DNA of 64,000 bases from a virus: positions 40,106 to 104,105 of IMG/VR virus record IMGVR_UViG_3300005366_000002; one strand, given 5' to 3'. Numbering within the stretch: the first letter of the stretch is position 1; every line of letters begins with the position of its first letter. The notes below the pieces were generated by a model. The model ran no database searches. It worked only from the letters and a program-made list of their open reading frames with translations, and was not told the origin of the DNA. Position numbers and translations under genes: made by a program. Below are positions 8,222 to 18,700 of the stretch, piece after piece.

Positions 8222-10585
8222 ATGGACAAGACCGAATCGACTGCTGCCCTCTCGTTCGCTGGTGAACAAGGAGCCGCACCGGCTCCCAAGCCGACGTCGA
8301 AGGGCCGCGTGACCAAGCGCAACGGCTCGCTGCAAGAACGGGACATCAACAAGATCCACGCCGTGCTGAACTGGGCGGTCAACGGTGACGAGAACCTGCC
8401 ACCCATCAAGGGCGTGTCGGTCGCCGACATCGAGGCCAACGCGGAGCTCAAGTTCTTCGACAAGATGAAGACGTCGGAGATCCACGACACGCTCATCGCG
8501 TCGACGCGTGACCTGATCTCCGAGGACTATCCCAACTACGACCACGTGGCGGCCCGCCTCGTCTGGTTCAAGGTCCGCAAGGAAGCGTTCGCCGACAAGA
8601 AGCCGCCGCATCTGAGCTACGTGATCGCGAAGAACGTCCGCATGAAGTTCTACGATCCGGCGATCTACGACCTCTACACGGAGGACGAGATCGACCAGCT
8701 GAACCGCATGATCGACCACACGCGCGACGACCTGTTCCGCTACGCCGGCGCCGAGCAGATGCGCCTCAAGTACCTGTGCCAGAACCGCAAGACCCGGAAG
8801 CCCACCGAGTCCTTCCAGTTCCCGTACATCATGGTGGCCGCGACCCTGTGCTCCAACGAGCCGCGCGAGACCCGCATGCAGGCCATCAAGGACTACTACG
8901 ACGCGATCTCGACGCACCGCCTCAGCGAGCCCACGCCGGTCATGGCAGGTGTCCGCTCGCTGGTCAAGCAGTTCTCCAGCTGCGTCGTCATCTCCGCTGG
9001 CGACAGCCTGGACTCGATCGAACGGGCTGGTCAGGCGATCCTCCGCTACGCATCGAAGAAGGCCGGCATCGGCATCGACGGCGGCCGCATCCGTGCGGTG
9101 AACCAACCGATCCGTGGCGGTGAAGCGATCTCGACCGGCCAGATCCCGTTCATCAAGAAGTTCAACGGCGATCTCAAGAGCTCGGCCCAGGGTGGCGTCC
9201 GCGGTGCCTCTGCGACCTACAACTACATGTTCTGGCATCTGGAGCTGGAGTCGCTCATCGAGCTGAAGAACGAGAAGGGCACCGAGGAAACGCGCGTCCG
9301 CACGCTCGACTACGTGCCGGCCTTCAACCTCGTGTTCTTCGAGCGGTGGCGTGACGGTCGCGACATCACCCTGTTCTCGCCGGAGGACGTGCCTGGTCTC
9401 TACGATGCGTTTTACAGCTCCAACGTCGACGAGTTCCGTCGCCTCTACGAGAAGTACGAGGGTGACAGCCGGATCACCAAGCGGTCCATCCCTGCCGAAC
9501 TGGTCGCCCAGAAGTTCGTGCTCGAACGGTTCGAGACAGGGCGCGTCTACTGCATGTTCGCCGACACGGTCAACACGCAGACGCCGTTCCTGGAGCCGGT
9601 GACGAGCACCAACCTGTGCGTCGAGATCTGCCTGGCGACCACTCCTGTGTCGTCGGAAGATCACAGCATCGGCCGCATCGCGCTCTGCACCCTGGGCGCG
9701 ATCAACCTCGGCAAGGTCGACATCTCGACTGCCGAAGGCCGCGAAGCTCTGCGTCGCGACTGCCGAATCGCCGTGCGCACCAAGGATGCGCTCCTGACCT
9801 ATCAGGACTACCCGCTCGAGGAAGCGCGTCTCAGCGTCGAGGAGTACCGTCCGCTGGGCATCGGCGTCATCGGGTTCGCCCACTGGCTCGTCAAGAACGG
9901 GCTGCGCTGGGGCGAGGCGAAGACCATCGAGGCGGTCAACCTGCTGTACGAGCACATCAGCTACTACCTCATCGAGGCTTCTGTCGAGCTGGCGGAAGAG
10001 CTGGGTCCGTGCAAGAAGGAGACCAAGTACAGCCGTGGCTGGTTCCCCTGGGAGTCGTCGAAGCTGGTGCTCCCGAAAACCCTGGATTGGGAAGCGCTTC
10101 GCAAGCGCATGATCGCCGCCGGTGGTACTCGCAACGCCACGCTGATGGCCGGCATGCCCAGCGAGACCAGTTCTCAACTGGCGAACGAGACCAACGGCGT
10201 GGAACCTCCGAAGGACCTGGTGTCGACCAAGGACTCGAAGGACGGATCGCTCCCGCAGGTCGTGCCGGACTTCGCCAAGTACAACCACCTGTACGAGACC
10301 CTGTGGGACGTCAATCCCATCGCGTACCTCAAGACTCTGGCCCCGGTCCAGCACTACTACGACCAGGCCATCAGCGCCAACACGTCGTTCGACCCGATGA
10401 AGATGAGCCGCGATCCGGCGACCGACAAGGTACTGCTGTCCAACTTCGCCGAGGTGTTCTGCCTGGCCTACGAGCTGGGCTACAAGACGCTCTACTACTC
10501 GAACGTGCGGAAGCCGAAGCTGGCTGACGGGTCCGAACCGGCAGAAGCCGACGACGGCTGCGAAAGCGGCGCCTGCAAGATCTGA
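8222..10585 (+). CDS. nrdA: Class Ia ribonucleoside-diphosphate reductase, alpha subunit
   Basis: 787 residues, close to the E. coli NrdA length. It reduces NDPs to dNDPs, supplying phage DNA synthesis. Seen: an N-terminal ATP-cone (VTKRNGSLQERDINKIH), the active-site Cys in FSSCVVI (C254), the NLCVE loop (N464, C466, E468), the partner Cys in LCTLGAINLG (C489), the radical-transfer tyrosine pair in TLYYSN (Y758/Y759), and the redox-active tail ending DDGCESGACKI, which matches the E. coli tail as I remember it. All key residues are present. nrdB follows after 19 bases. Confidence 0.97.
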   Translation: MDKTESTAALSFAGEQGAAPAPKPTSKGRVTKRNGSLQERDINKIHAVLNWAVNGDENLPPIKGVSVADIEANAELKFFDKMKTSEIHDTLIASTRDLISEDYPNYDHVAARLVWFKVRKEAFADKKPPHLSYVIAKNVRMKFYDPAIYDLYTEDEIDQLNRMIDHTRDDLFRYAGAEQMRLKYLCQNRKTRKPTESFQFPYIMVAATLCSNEPRETRMQAIKDYYDAISTHRLSEPTPVMAGVRSLVKQFSSCVVISAGDSLDSIERAGQAILRYASKKAGIGIDGGRIRAVNQPIRGGEAISTGQIPFIKKFNGDLKSSAQGGVRGASATYNYMFWHLELESLIELKNEKGTEETRVRTLDYVPAFNLVFFERWRDGRDITLFSPEDVPGLYDAFYSSNVDEFRRLYEKYEGDSRITKRSIPAELVAQKFVLERFETGRVYCMFADTVNTQTPFLEPVTSTNLCVEICLATTPVSSEDHSIGRIALCTLGAINLGKVDISTAEGREALRRDCRIAVRTKDALLTYQDYPLEEARLSVEEYRPLGIGVIGFAHWLVKNGLRWGEAKTIEAVNLLYEHISYYLIEASVELAEELGPCKKETKYSRGWFPWESSKLVLPKTLDWEALRKRMIAAGGTRNATLMAGMPSETSSQLANETNGVEPPKDLVSTKDSKDGSLPQVVPDFAKYNHLYETLWDVNPIAYLKTLAPVQHYYDQAISANTSFDPMKMSRDPATDKVLLSNFAEVFCLAYELGYKTLYYSNVRKPKLADGSEPAEADDGCESGACKI

Positions 10586-10604
10586 TCGACGACCGGAGAA
10601 CACA

Positions 10605-11684
10605 ATGCAAACCATGTACGCGACCCCCACCAACCTGTTCTTCGCGCCGGGCGGCAAGCCCATCGCTCGCTACGACAAGCCGCGCTACCCGATCTTCGAG
10701 AAGCTGAACAAGCTGATGCGCAGCTTCCACTGGGAGCCGGAAGTCATCCCGATGTCCGGCGAGCGACGGAGCTTCAACTCGATGACCGACGCGGACCAGT
10801 TCGTGTTTACCTCGGGCTTGCAGCGAGCGATCATGCTGGACACCAAGCAGGGTGAGGAGCCGTCCCGCGTGTTCGGCACCGTCTGCACCGACCCCTCGCT
10901 GTCGAACTGCATCACGACCTGGCAGCAGTTCGAGACGATCCACAGCGAGTCCTACACGCACATCCTGCGCGCCATCTACCCGGACCCGAGCGCCGTCGTG
11001 GAGCAGATCCCGACGATCAAGGCGATCACCGAGTGCGCGGCCGCCATCAGCGACGCCTACGATCGCATGGTCGCCCATCCTTCGAAGGAGAACCTGTACC
11101 TGGCGCTGTGCGAGGCCAACGCGTTGGAGGCCCTGCGGTTCTTCAACTTCTTCGCCACGCTCTTCAACTTCAAGAAGCGCCTGATGGTTCCCGGTTCCGG
11201 CGACATCGGCAAGCTGATCGCACGCGACGAGAACATCCACCTGTCGCTGGTCATGCACATCATCAAGGCGCTGCCCAAGGACGATCCGGAGTTCGTGGAG
11301 ATCATCGGCGACAACCGTGAACGGGCCCTCCAGATCTACCGGACGGCCGCGGAGCAGGAGAAGGCCTGGGCCCAGTACCTGTTCTCCCACGGCCCGATCA
11401 TGGGTCTCAACGAGGGCATCCTCTGCGAGCACATCGAGTATCGCGAGATCAAGGCGACCAACGGCATGGGTCTGACCTCGAAGAAGCTGCCGCTTCTCAA
11501 CATCAGCTACATGCGCGAGTACGTCGACGACTCGGACAAGATCCAGGCCGCTCCGCAGGAAGACGGCGCGCTGGAATACCTGTCGTCTTCGTCGTTGCAC
11601 AACGACATGGAGAACTTCGTTCCCAAGTTCGGGACGGCCAAGCTGGACCTCAAGGCCCTGCTGGGCGTCGGAGTCGCCGCATGA
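10605..11684 (+). CDS. nrdB: Class Ia ribonucleoside-diphosphate reductase, beta subunit
   Basis: 359 residues. It houses the diiron-tyrosyl radical that drives NrdA. The ligands are visible: D79 in LDTKQG, E110 and H113 and the radical Tyr Y117 in ETIHSESYTH, E175 in EALRFFNFF, and E209/H212 in RDENIHLS. The spacing matches E. coli NrdB. It follows nrdA directly and its stop overlaps the next start (ATGA). Confidence 0.96.
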   Translation: MQTMYATPTNLFFAPGGKPIARYDKPRYPIFEKLNKLMRSFHWEPEVIPMSGERRSFNSMTDADQFVFTSGLQRAIMLDTKQGEEPSRVFGTVCTDPSLSNCITTWQQFETIHSESYTHILRAIYPDPSAVVEQIPTIKAITECAAAISDAYDRMVAHPSKENLYLALCEANALEALRFFNFFATLFNFKKRLMVPGSGDIGKLIARDENIHLSLVMHIIKALPKDDPEFVEIIGDNRERALQIYRTAAEQEKAWAQYLFSHGPIMGLNEGILCEHIEYREIKATNGMGLTSKKLPLLNISYMREYVDDSDKIQAAPQEDGALEYLSSSSLHNDMENFVPKFGTAKLDLKALLGVGVAA

Positions 11685-12103
11685 CCCAAGACCCGAAGGA
11701 GCTGATCAAGCTCAACGACGGGTCGGCTCCCAACGCAGTGGCGCCAACCAAGTGGGCGCCGGACCCTGCGCTGCGCCGCATCGTCTGCGCGGCCGTCCTG
11801 ATCCAATGGGGCTCCAAGTCGCTGAAGCTGGTGAGTCCGCGGCACTGGGACTCGACGATGCATGATCAGCTTCAGCAGATCGTCGTGCTGGCCTACCCTG
11901 CAGCGGAGACCTCGGAAGCCCAGTTCGCCGCCTGGGTCAAGGCCAATCTGGACATGGAGGGCCAGATCCAAGGCTTCGTCGACCAGTTCGGTGACTTCTG
12001 GGATCGTAGTGACGCCTACTCGATCGCCCGGAGGCAACACCAGATCGTGCGGAAGACAGGCAACCAGGATTCCTGGGAGCTGTTCTCGGAGGACCTCTAC
12101 TGA
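11681..12103 (+). CDS. Conserved phage hypothetical protein (140 aa)
   Basis: No catalytic motif identified. The body, with SPRHWDSTMHDQ, GFVDQFGDFWDRSDAY and the C-terminus LFSEDLY, resembles a small family of unknown function that I recall as common in phages and prophages. The start overlaps the nrdB stop (ATGA) and the stop overlaps the next start (TGATG), so it is translationally coupled to both. Confidence 0.75.
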   Translation: MTQDPKELIKLNDGSAPNAVAPTKWAPDPALRRIVCAAVLIQWGSKSLKLVSPRHWDSTMHDQLQQIVVLAYPAAETSEAQFAAWVKANLDMEGQIQGFVDQFGDFWDRSDAYSIARRQHQIVRKTGNQDSWELFSEDLY

Positions 12104-12606
12104 TGAAACCCGTGAAGCAGACGATCATCTACAACGACCAGACGATCGGCAACGGCGACTGCGTGACCGCCTGCTGGGCGTCCATCCTGGAGCTCCCGCT
12201 CTGGATGGTGCCTCCGTTCCACCAGATGTACGGACGCCCGGACTACAACGCACGCCTCGACGAGTACATGAAGCTCGTGCATCGCCTGCAGGTCATCACA
12301 GTTTACAACGTGAACGTCCCGGCAGAGTTCGACAAGGACGATCTGCGGAACCTGCGTGATCTCCCGGAGTTCTACGTGGCGACTGGTCCTACGGTTCGCG
12401 GCGGTCACCACGCAGTCGTCTACGGCGGTGATCGCTCTGTGAGGGCCTCTGCAGGATCTTCCTGGCAGTCCATGTGGCCGTCCGACAGGCTGGTCCACGA
12501 CCCACACAGCAGCGACGCAGGTCTGACATCCGTCTGGAAGATCATGTACCTGCGGCCTCTCGCCGCACCCGCCATCGACGTCAACAACGTCCCGGAGATC
12601 CTCTGA
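12103..12606 (+). CDS. Papain-like (C39/NlpC-like) fold protein
   Basis: The pattern GNGDCVTACWASILELPL at residues 16-33, then GGHHAVVYGG near 105-114 and HDPH near 131-134, gives a Cys-His-Asp order as in papain-like cysteine peptidases. Similar short proteins occur in many prophages. Activity and substrate are unknown. It shares TGATG with the upstream stop. Confidence 0.6.
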   Translation: MKPVKQTIIYNDQTIGNGDCVTACWASILELPLWMVPPFHQMYGRPDYNARLDEYMKLVHRLQVITVYNVNVPAEFDKDDLRNLRDLPEFYVATGPTVRGGHHAVVYGGDRSVRASAGSSWQSMWPSDRLVHDPHSSDAGLTSVWKIMYLRPLAAPAIDVNNVPEIL

Positions 12607-12638
12607 ACTGGGACACCTGGAACTAGAAGGAGCAGCTC

Positions 12639-13016
12639 ATGGCTGACGATCAGAACACTGACACCACGCAGACCGCAACGGTCACCAAGACAGAGACCGC
12701 CACAGAGACGACCACCGTGTCTGTCGAGGAGCAGCAGGTCTCCAAGGTTCTCCGCATCGCTGGCATGTTCTGGGACTGGTTCGACCAGCGGGACGTGGAG
12801 AAGCACCTGGTGGCCTTGTTCACCCTGTTCATGACGTTCATGGAGCTCCGCTGGGGCATGCACTTCGCAGAGGTCAACGAGGCGCGACCGGGCACCGACA
12901 TCGCCCTGGTTCTCGCTGCGATCGGCGTGCCGTTGACGGCCCTCCAGGCGGCTGTCATCAACTGGTACTTCACGGCGCGCACCGTTGCTGTCCAACCGGC
13001 CTCGAAGGATCAATGA
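12639..13016 (+). CDS. Small membrane protein with two transmembrane segments (holin candidate)
   Basis: 125 residues. A Thr/Glu-rich soluble N-terminus (1-35) is followed by hydrophobic segments at about residues 62-81 and 88-112, then a short polar tail. Size and topology would fit a class II-type holin, but small two-helix membrane proteins are common in phages and no endolysin is visible nearby, so the role is open. A good AAGGAG site precedes the ATG. Confidence 0.7.
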   Translation: MADDQNTDTTQTATVTKTETATETTTVSVEEQQVSKVLRIAGMFWDWFDQRDVEKHLVALFTLFMTFMELRWGMHFAEVNEARPGTDIALVLAAIGVPLTALQAAVINWYFTARTVAVQPASKDQ

Positions 13017-13384
13017 TGGGACGCCGTCAGACCATCGTGAAGCCCATGCACTTCAAGATCGCAGAGTCGCAGGAGGACATCCTGCTGACCCTGCGGCCGC
13101 TTCCACCTGGCGCCCCTGTGGAGTCAGGCGACCGGATCATCAAGAACCGGCGGTGTCGGCTCGACGGGTTCACCGTGCTCGAAGATCCCAACTGGGCTCC
13201 TCGCTCCGAATGGGAGCTTCACAACCCGTTCATCGTGTGGAACGTGGAAGGTGGCCCAGTGTTCGTCGCAACCGACGACGAGCTGCATCGCCTCACCGGC
13301 TTGGAGAGCTTGATGGTCCGTGGTGGTCTCCTCTCGTTCGCTTACCTGGATCGCAGGTACAACGGGTCGGACTGCCAGGGCTGA
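13013..13384 (+). CDS. Hypothetical protein (123 aa)
   Basis: No family recognised. It begins at overlapping ATGATG codons on the stop of the membrane-protein gene. Mixed alpha/beta-looking sequence with no membrane segment or metal motif. It is probably coupled to the upstream gene. Confidence 0.7.
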   Translation: MMGRRQTIVKPMHFKIAESQEDILLTLRPLPPGAPVESGDRIIKNRRCRLDGFTVLEDPNWAPRSEWELHNPFIVWNVEGGPVFVATDDELHRLTGLESLMVRGGLLSFAYLDRRYNGSDCQG

Positions 13385-13401
13385 CCAACTCCTGGGGAAC
13401 G

Positions 13402-13411
13402 CAATTTTATG
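13402..13411 (+). promoter_or_regulatory. Putative late-type promoter motif (CAATTTTATG)
   Basis: An exact copy of the recurrent decamer. Unusually, its final ATG is also the apparent start codon of the HNH gene. No ribosome site separates the two. Confidence 0.5.
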
Positions 13412-13771
13412 TTCAACCGACGAAGGCCGTTTGTTCGCAAGAGCGCCAGCGGCACCGCCCGTATCCAACGTGATAGTTACTCCAACGATGCTCAGGGATG
13501 GTGGACGATCCGGGATGCGGTGTGGACTCGCGATGGTGGTCTCTGTCAGTCGCGTCGAGGTGGTGTGGTCTGTGGCAAACCTGGAAAGGAAGTCCACCAC
13601 ATCATCCGACTCAGCGATGGCGGAACGACGACCATGGGAAACCTGATCACTCTGTGTCATGGCTGCCATGACGCGCGCCACACCCACCTGGCGCGCCAAC
13701 CGGAGCGACAGAATGCCAAACCGAAGAACCCCTACGGGCGGAAGCCGAAGCTGAAACCCTACACACCGTGA
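13409..13771 (+). CDS. HNH endonuclease
   Basis: 120 residues with an HNH fold signature: a first Cys pair (LCQSRR, VCGK), then EVHHIIRLSDGG (His-His), MGNLITLCHGCHDARH (Asn, CxxC and final His). The N- and C-termini are basic. It could be a free-standing homing endonuclease or act in DNA processing. Its ATG lies within the putative promoter decamer, so translation initiation is unclear. No in-frame ATG or GTG alternative exists before the domain. Confidence 0.85.
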   Translation: MFNRRRPFVRKSASGTARIQRDSYSNDAQGWWTIRDAVWTRDGGLCQSRRGGVVCGKPGKEVHHIIRLSDGGTTTMGNLITLCHGCHDARHTHLARQPERQNAKPKNPYGRKPKLKPYTP

Positions 13772-13778
13772 GGTCAAG

Positions 13779-13997
13779 ATGACTCGTCGACTCGTCCTCC
13801 AGGCCAAGCAGCGCCTGGCTGAATCCAAAGTGATCGCCAAGATCGGACCGATCAAGCACGGCGACTTCCATCGCTGGCTCGGCAAGTCCGAGGACGAGCC
13901 CATCACGGAAGCCGACATCGCCAAGGGCAAGGCCGCCGGCGGACACGCTGCCAAGATGGCGCAGTTCGCGGAGAACGCCAAGCACTGGCACCACTGA
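13779..13997 (+). CDS. Small tagged protein (LVLQAKQRLAE N-terminus)
   Basis: 72 residues. Residues 1-17 (MTRRLVLQAKQRLAESK) carry the shared N-terminal peptide. The rest is short, charged and unrecognised. It starts eight bases after the HNH stop with an AGGTCA-type site. I infer that it belongs to the tagged set described in the findings. Confidence 0.75.
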   Translation: MTRRLVLQAKQRLAESKVIAKIGPIKHGDFHRWLGKSEDEPITEADIAKGKAAGGHAAKMAQFAENAKHWHH

Positions 13998-14024
13998 AGG
14001 TCTGTGGAAGCCGAACAAAGGAAC

Positions 14025-14648
14025 ATGATGCAAACGCTGAAACTCCAAGCCAAGGAACGACTGCTGGCGACTGCCGACATCGTGCAGGACACGGTGCCTC
14101 CGTCGTCTTACGTCGCAGCTGACGTGGACGAGGACGCGCGCACCGAGCTGGAACGCCAGCTGGGCAAGGCGGAACACGGCGAGCACGAAGCCGAGAAGGC
14201 CGGTGACGACGTCGCCGAGAGCCGCTACAAGGACCTGATGAGCGAAATGGACACCGCATTGTCGCACGGCTCCGATTCGGTCGCAGCCGTGAAGGCCAAC
14301 GACACGTCGGATCAACCCGGCATGACGGTCGCTGATCCCGCGCTGCGTCCCCAGATGCAGCACGCACTGGGCCCGGAAGGCATGCTGACGCTCAACGCCT
14401 CGCTGTTCAACGAGACGGAGCTGAAGGAGCTGGCCCAGCTGAACGCCAAGGACTCGCTGGTTCAAGCCGACACGGAAGACCCGATCTCCGACGGCGCCGC
14501 CTACGACCTGCTGGTCGATGGCGATCCGTCCGAAGAGGAGCCGGTCGTCCAGGAACTGACGAACAACGACGGCTCCACGGAAGCGCCGGACGATCAGCCC
14601 CTGCTGGTCGACGACGTGCCGCCTGCCATCCCGGTCATGAAGGCCTGA
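14025..14648 (+). CDS. Tagged acidic protein (LKLQAKERLLA N-terminus)
   Basis: 207 residues from the ATGATG at 14025/14028, preceded by AAAGGAA. A GTG at 14004 in the same frame is less likely. It starts MMQTLKLQAKERLLATAD, carrying the shared tag, and the first ~35 bases are nearly identical to those of the gene at 37191. The body is strongly acidic (Glu/Asp/Ala), probably largely disordered, with no recognised domain. Confidence 0.75.
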   Translation: MMQTLKLQAKERLLATADIVQDTVPPSSYVAADVDEDARTELERQLGKAEHGEHEAEKAGDDVAESRYKDLMSEMDTALSHGSDSVAAVKANDTSDQPGMTVADPALRPQMQHALGPEGMLTLNASLFNETELKELAQLNAKDSLVQADTEDPISDGAAYDLLVDGDPSEEEPVVQELTNNDGSTEAPDDQPLLVDDVPPAIPVMKA

Positions 14649-14666
14649 TCGGAGCTCCAGGAGCGA

Positions 14667-14680
14667 ACGATAAATAGAGG
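14667..14680 (+). promoter_or_regulatory. Putative promoter of the TAAATA class
   Basis: ACGATAAATAGAGG ahead of the gene at 14686. It shares GAACGnTAAATAGA with the motif ahead of the minus-strand replication operons. Confidence 0.5.
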
Positions 14681-14685
14681 TCACT

Positions 14686-15375
14686 ATGGGTCCACAGTCC
14701 AAACCGTTGGTGAAGCCGCCGGGTCCACTTGACTTCCCGCGGAACTTCAATCCGCACGCGGTCGCCATCTGGTTTGCCGCGTGCCGTTCGCTCCCACAAG
14801 ATACCAGGTCGGCCTGGACTACAGCCATTGCCCGTTACAGGGCCGGTTGCAAGTCCGCCGGCCTCAGTCCATTTGTGGACCCGAAGCAGGACACGGACAT
14901 CGCGATCCGCAACTACCTGTTCATGCAGCGCACCGTCTTCGTCCGCGCCATGAACGTCACCGGGTTGACCAGGGACCTGAAGGTGATTCGGCTCGTCCAC
15001 CGAGAGTGCCGCGTCGAGCCTTACGGGTTCTCGCTGATCGTCTCGGTGCAGTTTCAGATGGACGATCCCACCTGGATCAAGAGTCTGTTCAGGCTCAAGG
15101 GTGGCTATCGGTTCAGCCCTGCGCGTGATGTCCACCGTCGCTACTGCATGGAGCTTGACCCTGGGCTCACGGTGTTCGTCTACAACGACAGCATCAACGG
15201 GCCGCGTCGCTGGCACATCGGCTACGAGATCAAGTGCCCGATCGCTCCCATGTGGAGCTCCGATGGTCCTGCTGATGCGGCGACCAAGGAGCAGTACGTC
15301 CTCGACAACCTGTGGGCGCCCCTGATGAACACGTACAGGGAGCGTCGACGCCTCGACAGGATTCGCCGGCTATGA
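14686..15375 (+). CDS. Hypothetical protein (229 aa)
   Basis: No family recognised. A basic, globular-looking protein with a tryptophan/arginine-rich pattern and no membrane segment. It begins shortly after a TAAATA-class promoter and its stop overlaps the next start (ATGA). Confidence 0.75.
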   Translation: MGPQSKPLVKPPGPLDFPRNFNPHAVAIWFAACRSLPQDTRSAWTTAIARYRAGCKSAGLSPFVDPKQDTDIAIRNYLFMQRTVFVRAMNVTGLTRDLKVIRLVHRECRVEPYGFSLIVSVQFQMDDPTWIKSLFRLKGGYRFSPARDVHRRYCMELDPGLTVFVYNDSINGPRRWHIGYEIKCPIAPMWSSDGPADAATKEQYVLDNLWAPLMNTYRERRRLDRIRRL

Positions 15376-15704
15376 GCAAAGAGCTGACCTTCACCTGGAA
15401 CCGCGACGGTGCCGAAGGGGACGTCAGCGCTGTCTCGTTTCCTCAGGCGCTGGATCGCGCGAAGGTCCAGTTCCTGAAGAAGAGGGGCTGCGGTCCCGGG
15501 ACCGCCAAGTTCCGCATCAACAAGGAAGAACTGCGCGATCGGTTCTTCAAGATCGGGCTCAGTCCGCTGACGTTTCAGCGGTACAAGGAGCTCTACCTGG
15601 GCTTCAAGGAGGATCAGCTGAGTCCGGCTGACCTGGAGGAGCTCGCCCAATTCCAATCGTTCTACAAAGCAAGGTCTGCATATGAACACGAGTACAAGCG
15701 CTGA
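15372..15704 (+). CDS. Hypothetical protein (110 aa)
   Basis: The ATG at 15372 overlaps the previous stop (ATGA); an in-frame GTG upstream at 15312 lies inside the previous gene. A charged, mainly helical-looking sequence of unknown function. Its last 23 bases overlap the giant helicase gene in another frame, suggesting coupled translation. Confidence 0.7.
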   Translation: MSKELTFTWNRDGAEGDVSAVSFPQALDRAKVQFLKKRGCGPGTAKFRINKEELRDRFFKIGLSPLTFQRYKELYLGFKEDQLSPADLEELAQFQSFYKARSAYEHEYKR

Positions 15705-18700
15705 ACGCCAAGCTCTCGTCGAAGCCCACCTGGCGGTTCGCCCGATGACGAACCTCGTCCCGCACGAGGAGTTCGCGCTGACCAAGGAGCAGCTGAACAG
15801 CGGCTTCATGGGTGTCTTCAACTGGAACTATGAAGGCGATCCCCGCAAGACCCTGCTGAAGGTCGCGCTGGGTCCCATCATGGACATGACGGCCATGATC
15901 ACCGGCAAGATGCCGGTCGGCAAGACCGAGGAAGACCGCAAGAACCGGAAGCTGAAGAACCAGAGCCTCCGCAAGTTCGCCGAGAACCGCCTGAAGTCCA
16001 ACCTGGCGCAGTACACGACGCTCCAGAAGGTCAACAAGGGCGACGACTCCTACTTCCTGGTCGGCCTCCCGATCGCGAAGTTCACGGGTCCCGACAGCGC
16101 GGCTGCCCTGATCTCCCTGTTCGACGGCCCGGCCTTGACCGAGGAAGGTCGCGCCAACATCGAATCGTCCATGAAGAACGTGGACGAGAAGTCGGTGGCC
16201 GTGTTCCCCGCTGCCCAGGCCCTGAAGGGCGCTGGCCTCGCCCCGAAGGCCATGAAGGTCTTCAGCGAAGCTCTCGTCGACGTGCGCTACAAGACCGTCC
16301 AGGGTCAGGGCACGATGATGTTCCTGACCCTGAAGCTCGACAAGGCTGCCGCGCAGTACATCACGAGCCAGGACTGGGTCGAGATCCGTCCGTCTGACGT
16401 GTACCCGCTGATGGTCGGCTGGGTCGAGGCCGAGTACGTGTCGGTCAACTACGGCAAGACGTCTATGTCGATGTCGAAGATCGCGACGACGCTGCCCAAG
16501 CACCTGCCGGGTGACGAGCGCGTCGACGCCTTCAACATCGGCATCCTCACCTCCGGCGAGCCCATCTGGATTCCCAAGGAGTGCGACAACACGGAGCGCT
16601 ACGAGTCCATGTACTCGGCGGCCGGCTCCAAGGAGAACGGCGAGTTCGCGCTGCGTCAGCTGGGCCAAGAAGTCGAGCCGCATCTGCCGAACAACATCCC
16701 GATCCTCACCGACTGGGTCAACAACAAGTTCACGTACTCGAACTCCGTGGGCAAGCCGGTCATCCTCGACCTGGCCCACCTGCGCAAGTGCACCGCCTCG
16801 ATGGCGCTCAACGTCCTTCGCCGGGACATGAGCGAGGACTACGTCAAGACCATCAGCTACTACGCGAAGGAGTGCCGCGTCTCGATCGCCGCAACCGACT
16901 ACGGCGCCACGTCGGTCCTCGGTGCCTTCGGCTCGAAGCCGAACCTCGAGATCGGCGACTACGCGGTCTTCGCCTTCAAGACCTGGATGGAGATCACGAA
17001 GAGCGCGCACCTGCGCTACTACGACGTGATGGACAGCCTGACCCTGAAGGCTGACAACGAGGGCACGCCGGTCACCAAGGACTCGATCGTCGACAACCCG
17101 GAGATGTTGCTCGAGCCAATCGCGCGGTTCATCAAGGCCCTCGTGCCGTCGATGATCGCCAACCTCGAGGCTCTGTTCGTCCGCTACGCCGTCAAGACCA
17201 TGACGGAGCAGCTCGGCCTGCTGGCTCTCCTGGCCAACTACGGTGCGGACCTGACAAAGACGACGGTCGAGTCCAACACGATCAACAAGGCTGCGCTCCA
17301 GCAGGGCGTCCTGCCTGGGTGGACTCCGCCTCCGATCCCGCTCCTGACCTCGAAGTTCCAGTCGGAGAACGGCGGTCTCCTGCCTCACCAGCTGAAGATC
17401 CGCAACATCCTGCGTGACCGTCCTGACCTGGCTGCCCTGCCGGTCGATGCCGGTGGCGGCAAGTCCATGCTGGCCATCACGGATGTCCTGAACGAGGTGG
17501 CGGCTGGCGAGAGCGCTCCGTACCTGGTGATGTGCCCGTCCCACCTGGTCGCCAACTACGTGTCGGAGATCGTGGAGTTCACGGATGGCAAGGTCAACGT
17601 GATCCCGGTCACGACCTACAACATCCAGACGACTGGCCTCAAGCGCTTCCAGGAGATCCTGGAGACGGCGCCGATCAACACGATCCTCGTGGTCGACTAC
17701 GACTGCCTGAAGTACATGGGTCGTGCCACGGTCTACGGTACTTCGACGATCTACGTCTACCCGATCGTGGAGATGATCCGCCGCTTCAAGCCTGGCTACG
17801 TCTTCATGGACGAGTCGCACTTCCTGCGCAACGCCGGCAACGCCCGCTTCAAGGCGGTGATGACGCTGGTCGCTGACATCAAGAAGAAGCGCGTGGCGTC
17901 CGGTACGATGAACCCGGACAGCCCGTCTGACCTGCCGGGCCAGATGGCGATCCTCGACCCGACGATCTTCGGCACGCGTGCCCAGTTCAACGCGAAGTAC
18001 GGCGACAAGGTCAGTGGCAACCGCGTGCTGTCCTGGAAGACGACGGGTCCTGACTCGATCAACACCGTGCTGCCGACGCTGCAGAACTCGGTGGTCTGGG
18101 CTCCGGCCAAGCGCAAGGAGTGGGCGTGCGCGCTGCCTCCGCGTCGCGACCGCTTCCTCGCCGTCACGCTGACGGACGCGCAGATGGCGGTCTACGACGC
18201 TCTGTTCGACGAGATGGTGGAGTCGATCCGCAAGAAGGCCGAGACCGACAAGAACGCGAAGAAGCTGCTGGACAAGCTGACCGGCAAGGCCGCGACCGCC
18301 GAAGACGAGGCCGCGTTCTCCGACCTGGGCGGCGACAAGGAGAAGGGCGACGCTGAAGGCGGTGACGACGAGGAGGATGAAGACGAAGAGGACGTGGGTC
18401 CTGCGCTGCAACCCTACCTCGCCAACATCGAGCGGTTCGTCAGCAACCCTGCGTGGCACCCGTACGCCAAGCATGGTTTCAAGGATCGCAACGGCAAGGT
18501 CCACCCACCTCTCTCCGGTGAAGACCTGATCTCGCCGAAGGCTCGCGAGCTGGCGAAGCAACTGAAGCTCTACCTGGACTCGCACGAGACCAAGGCGCTG
18601 ATCTTCACGAACTACAACGAGACCACCGACTCGCTGTTCAACGCGATGCCGGAGGAACTCCGGTCCTGCGGTCTGCTGTACAAGACCGGCAACAAGACCG

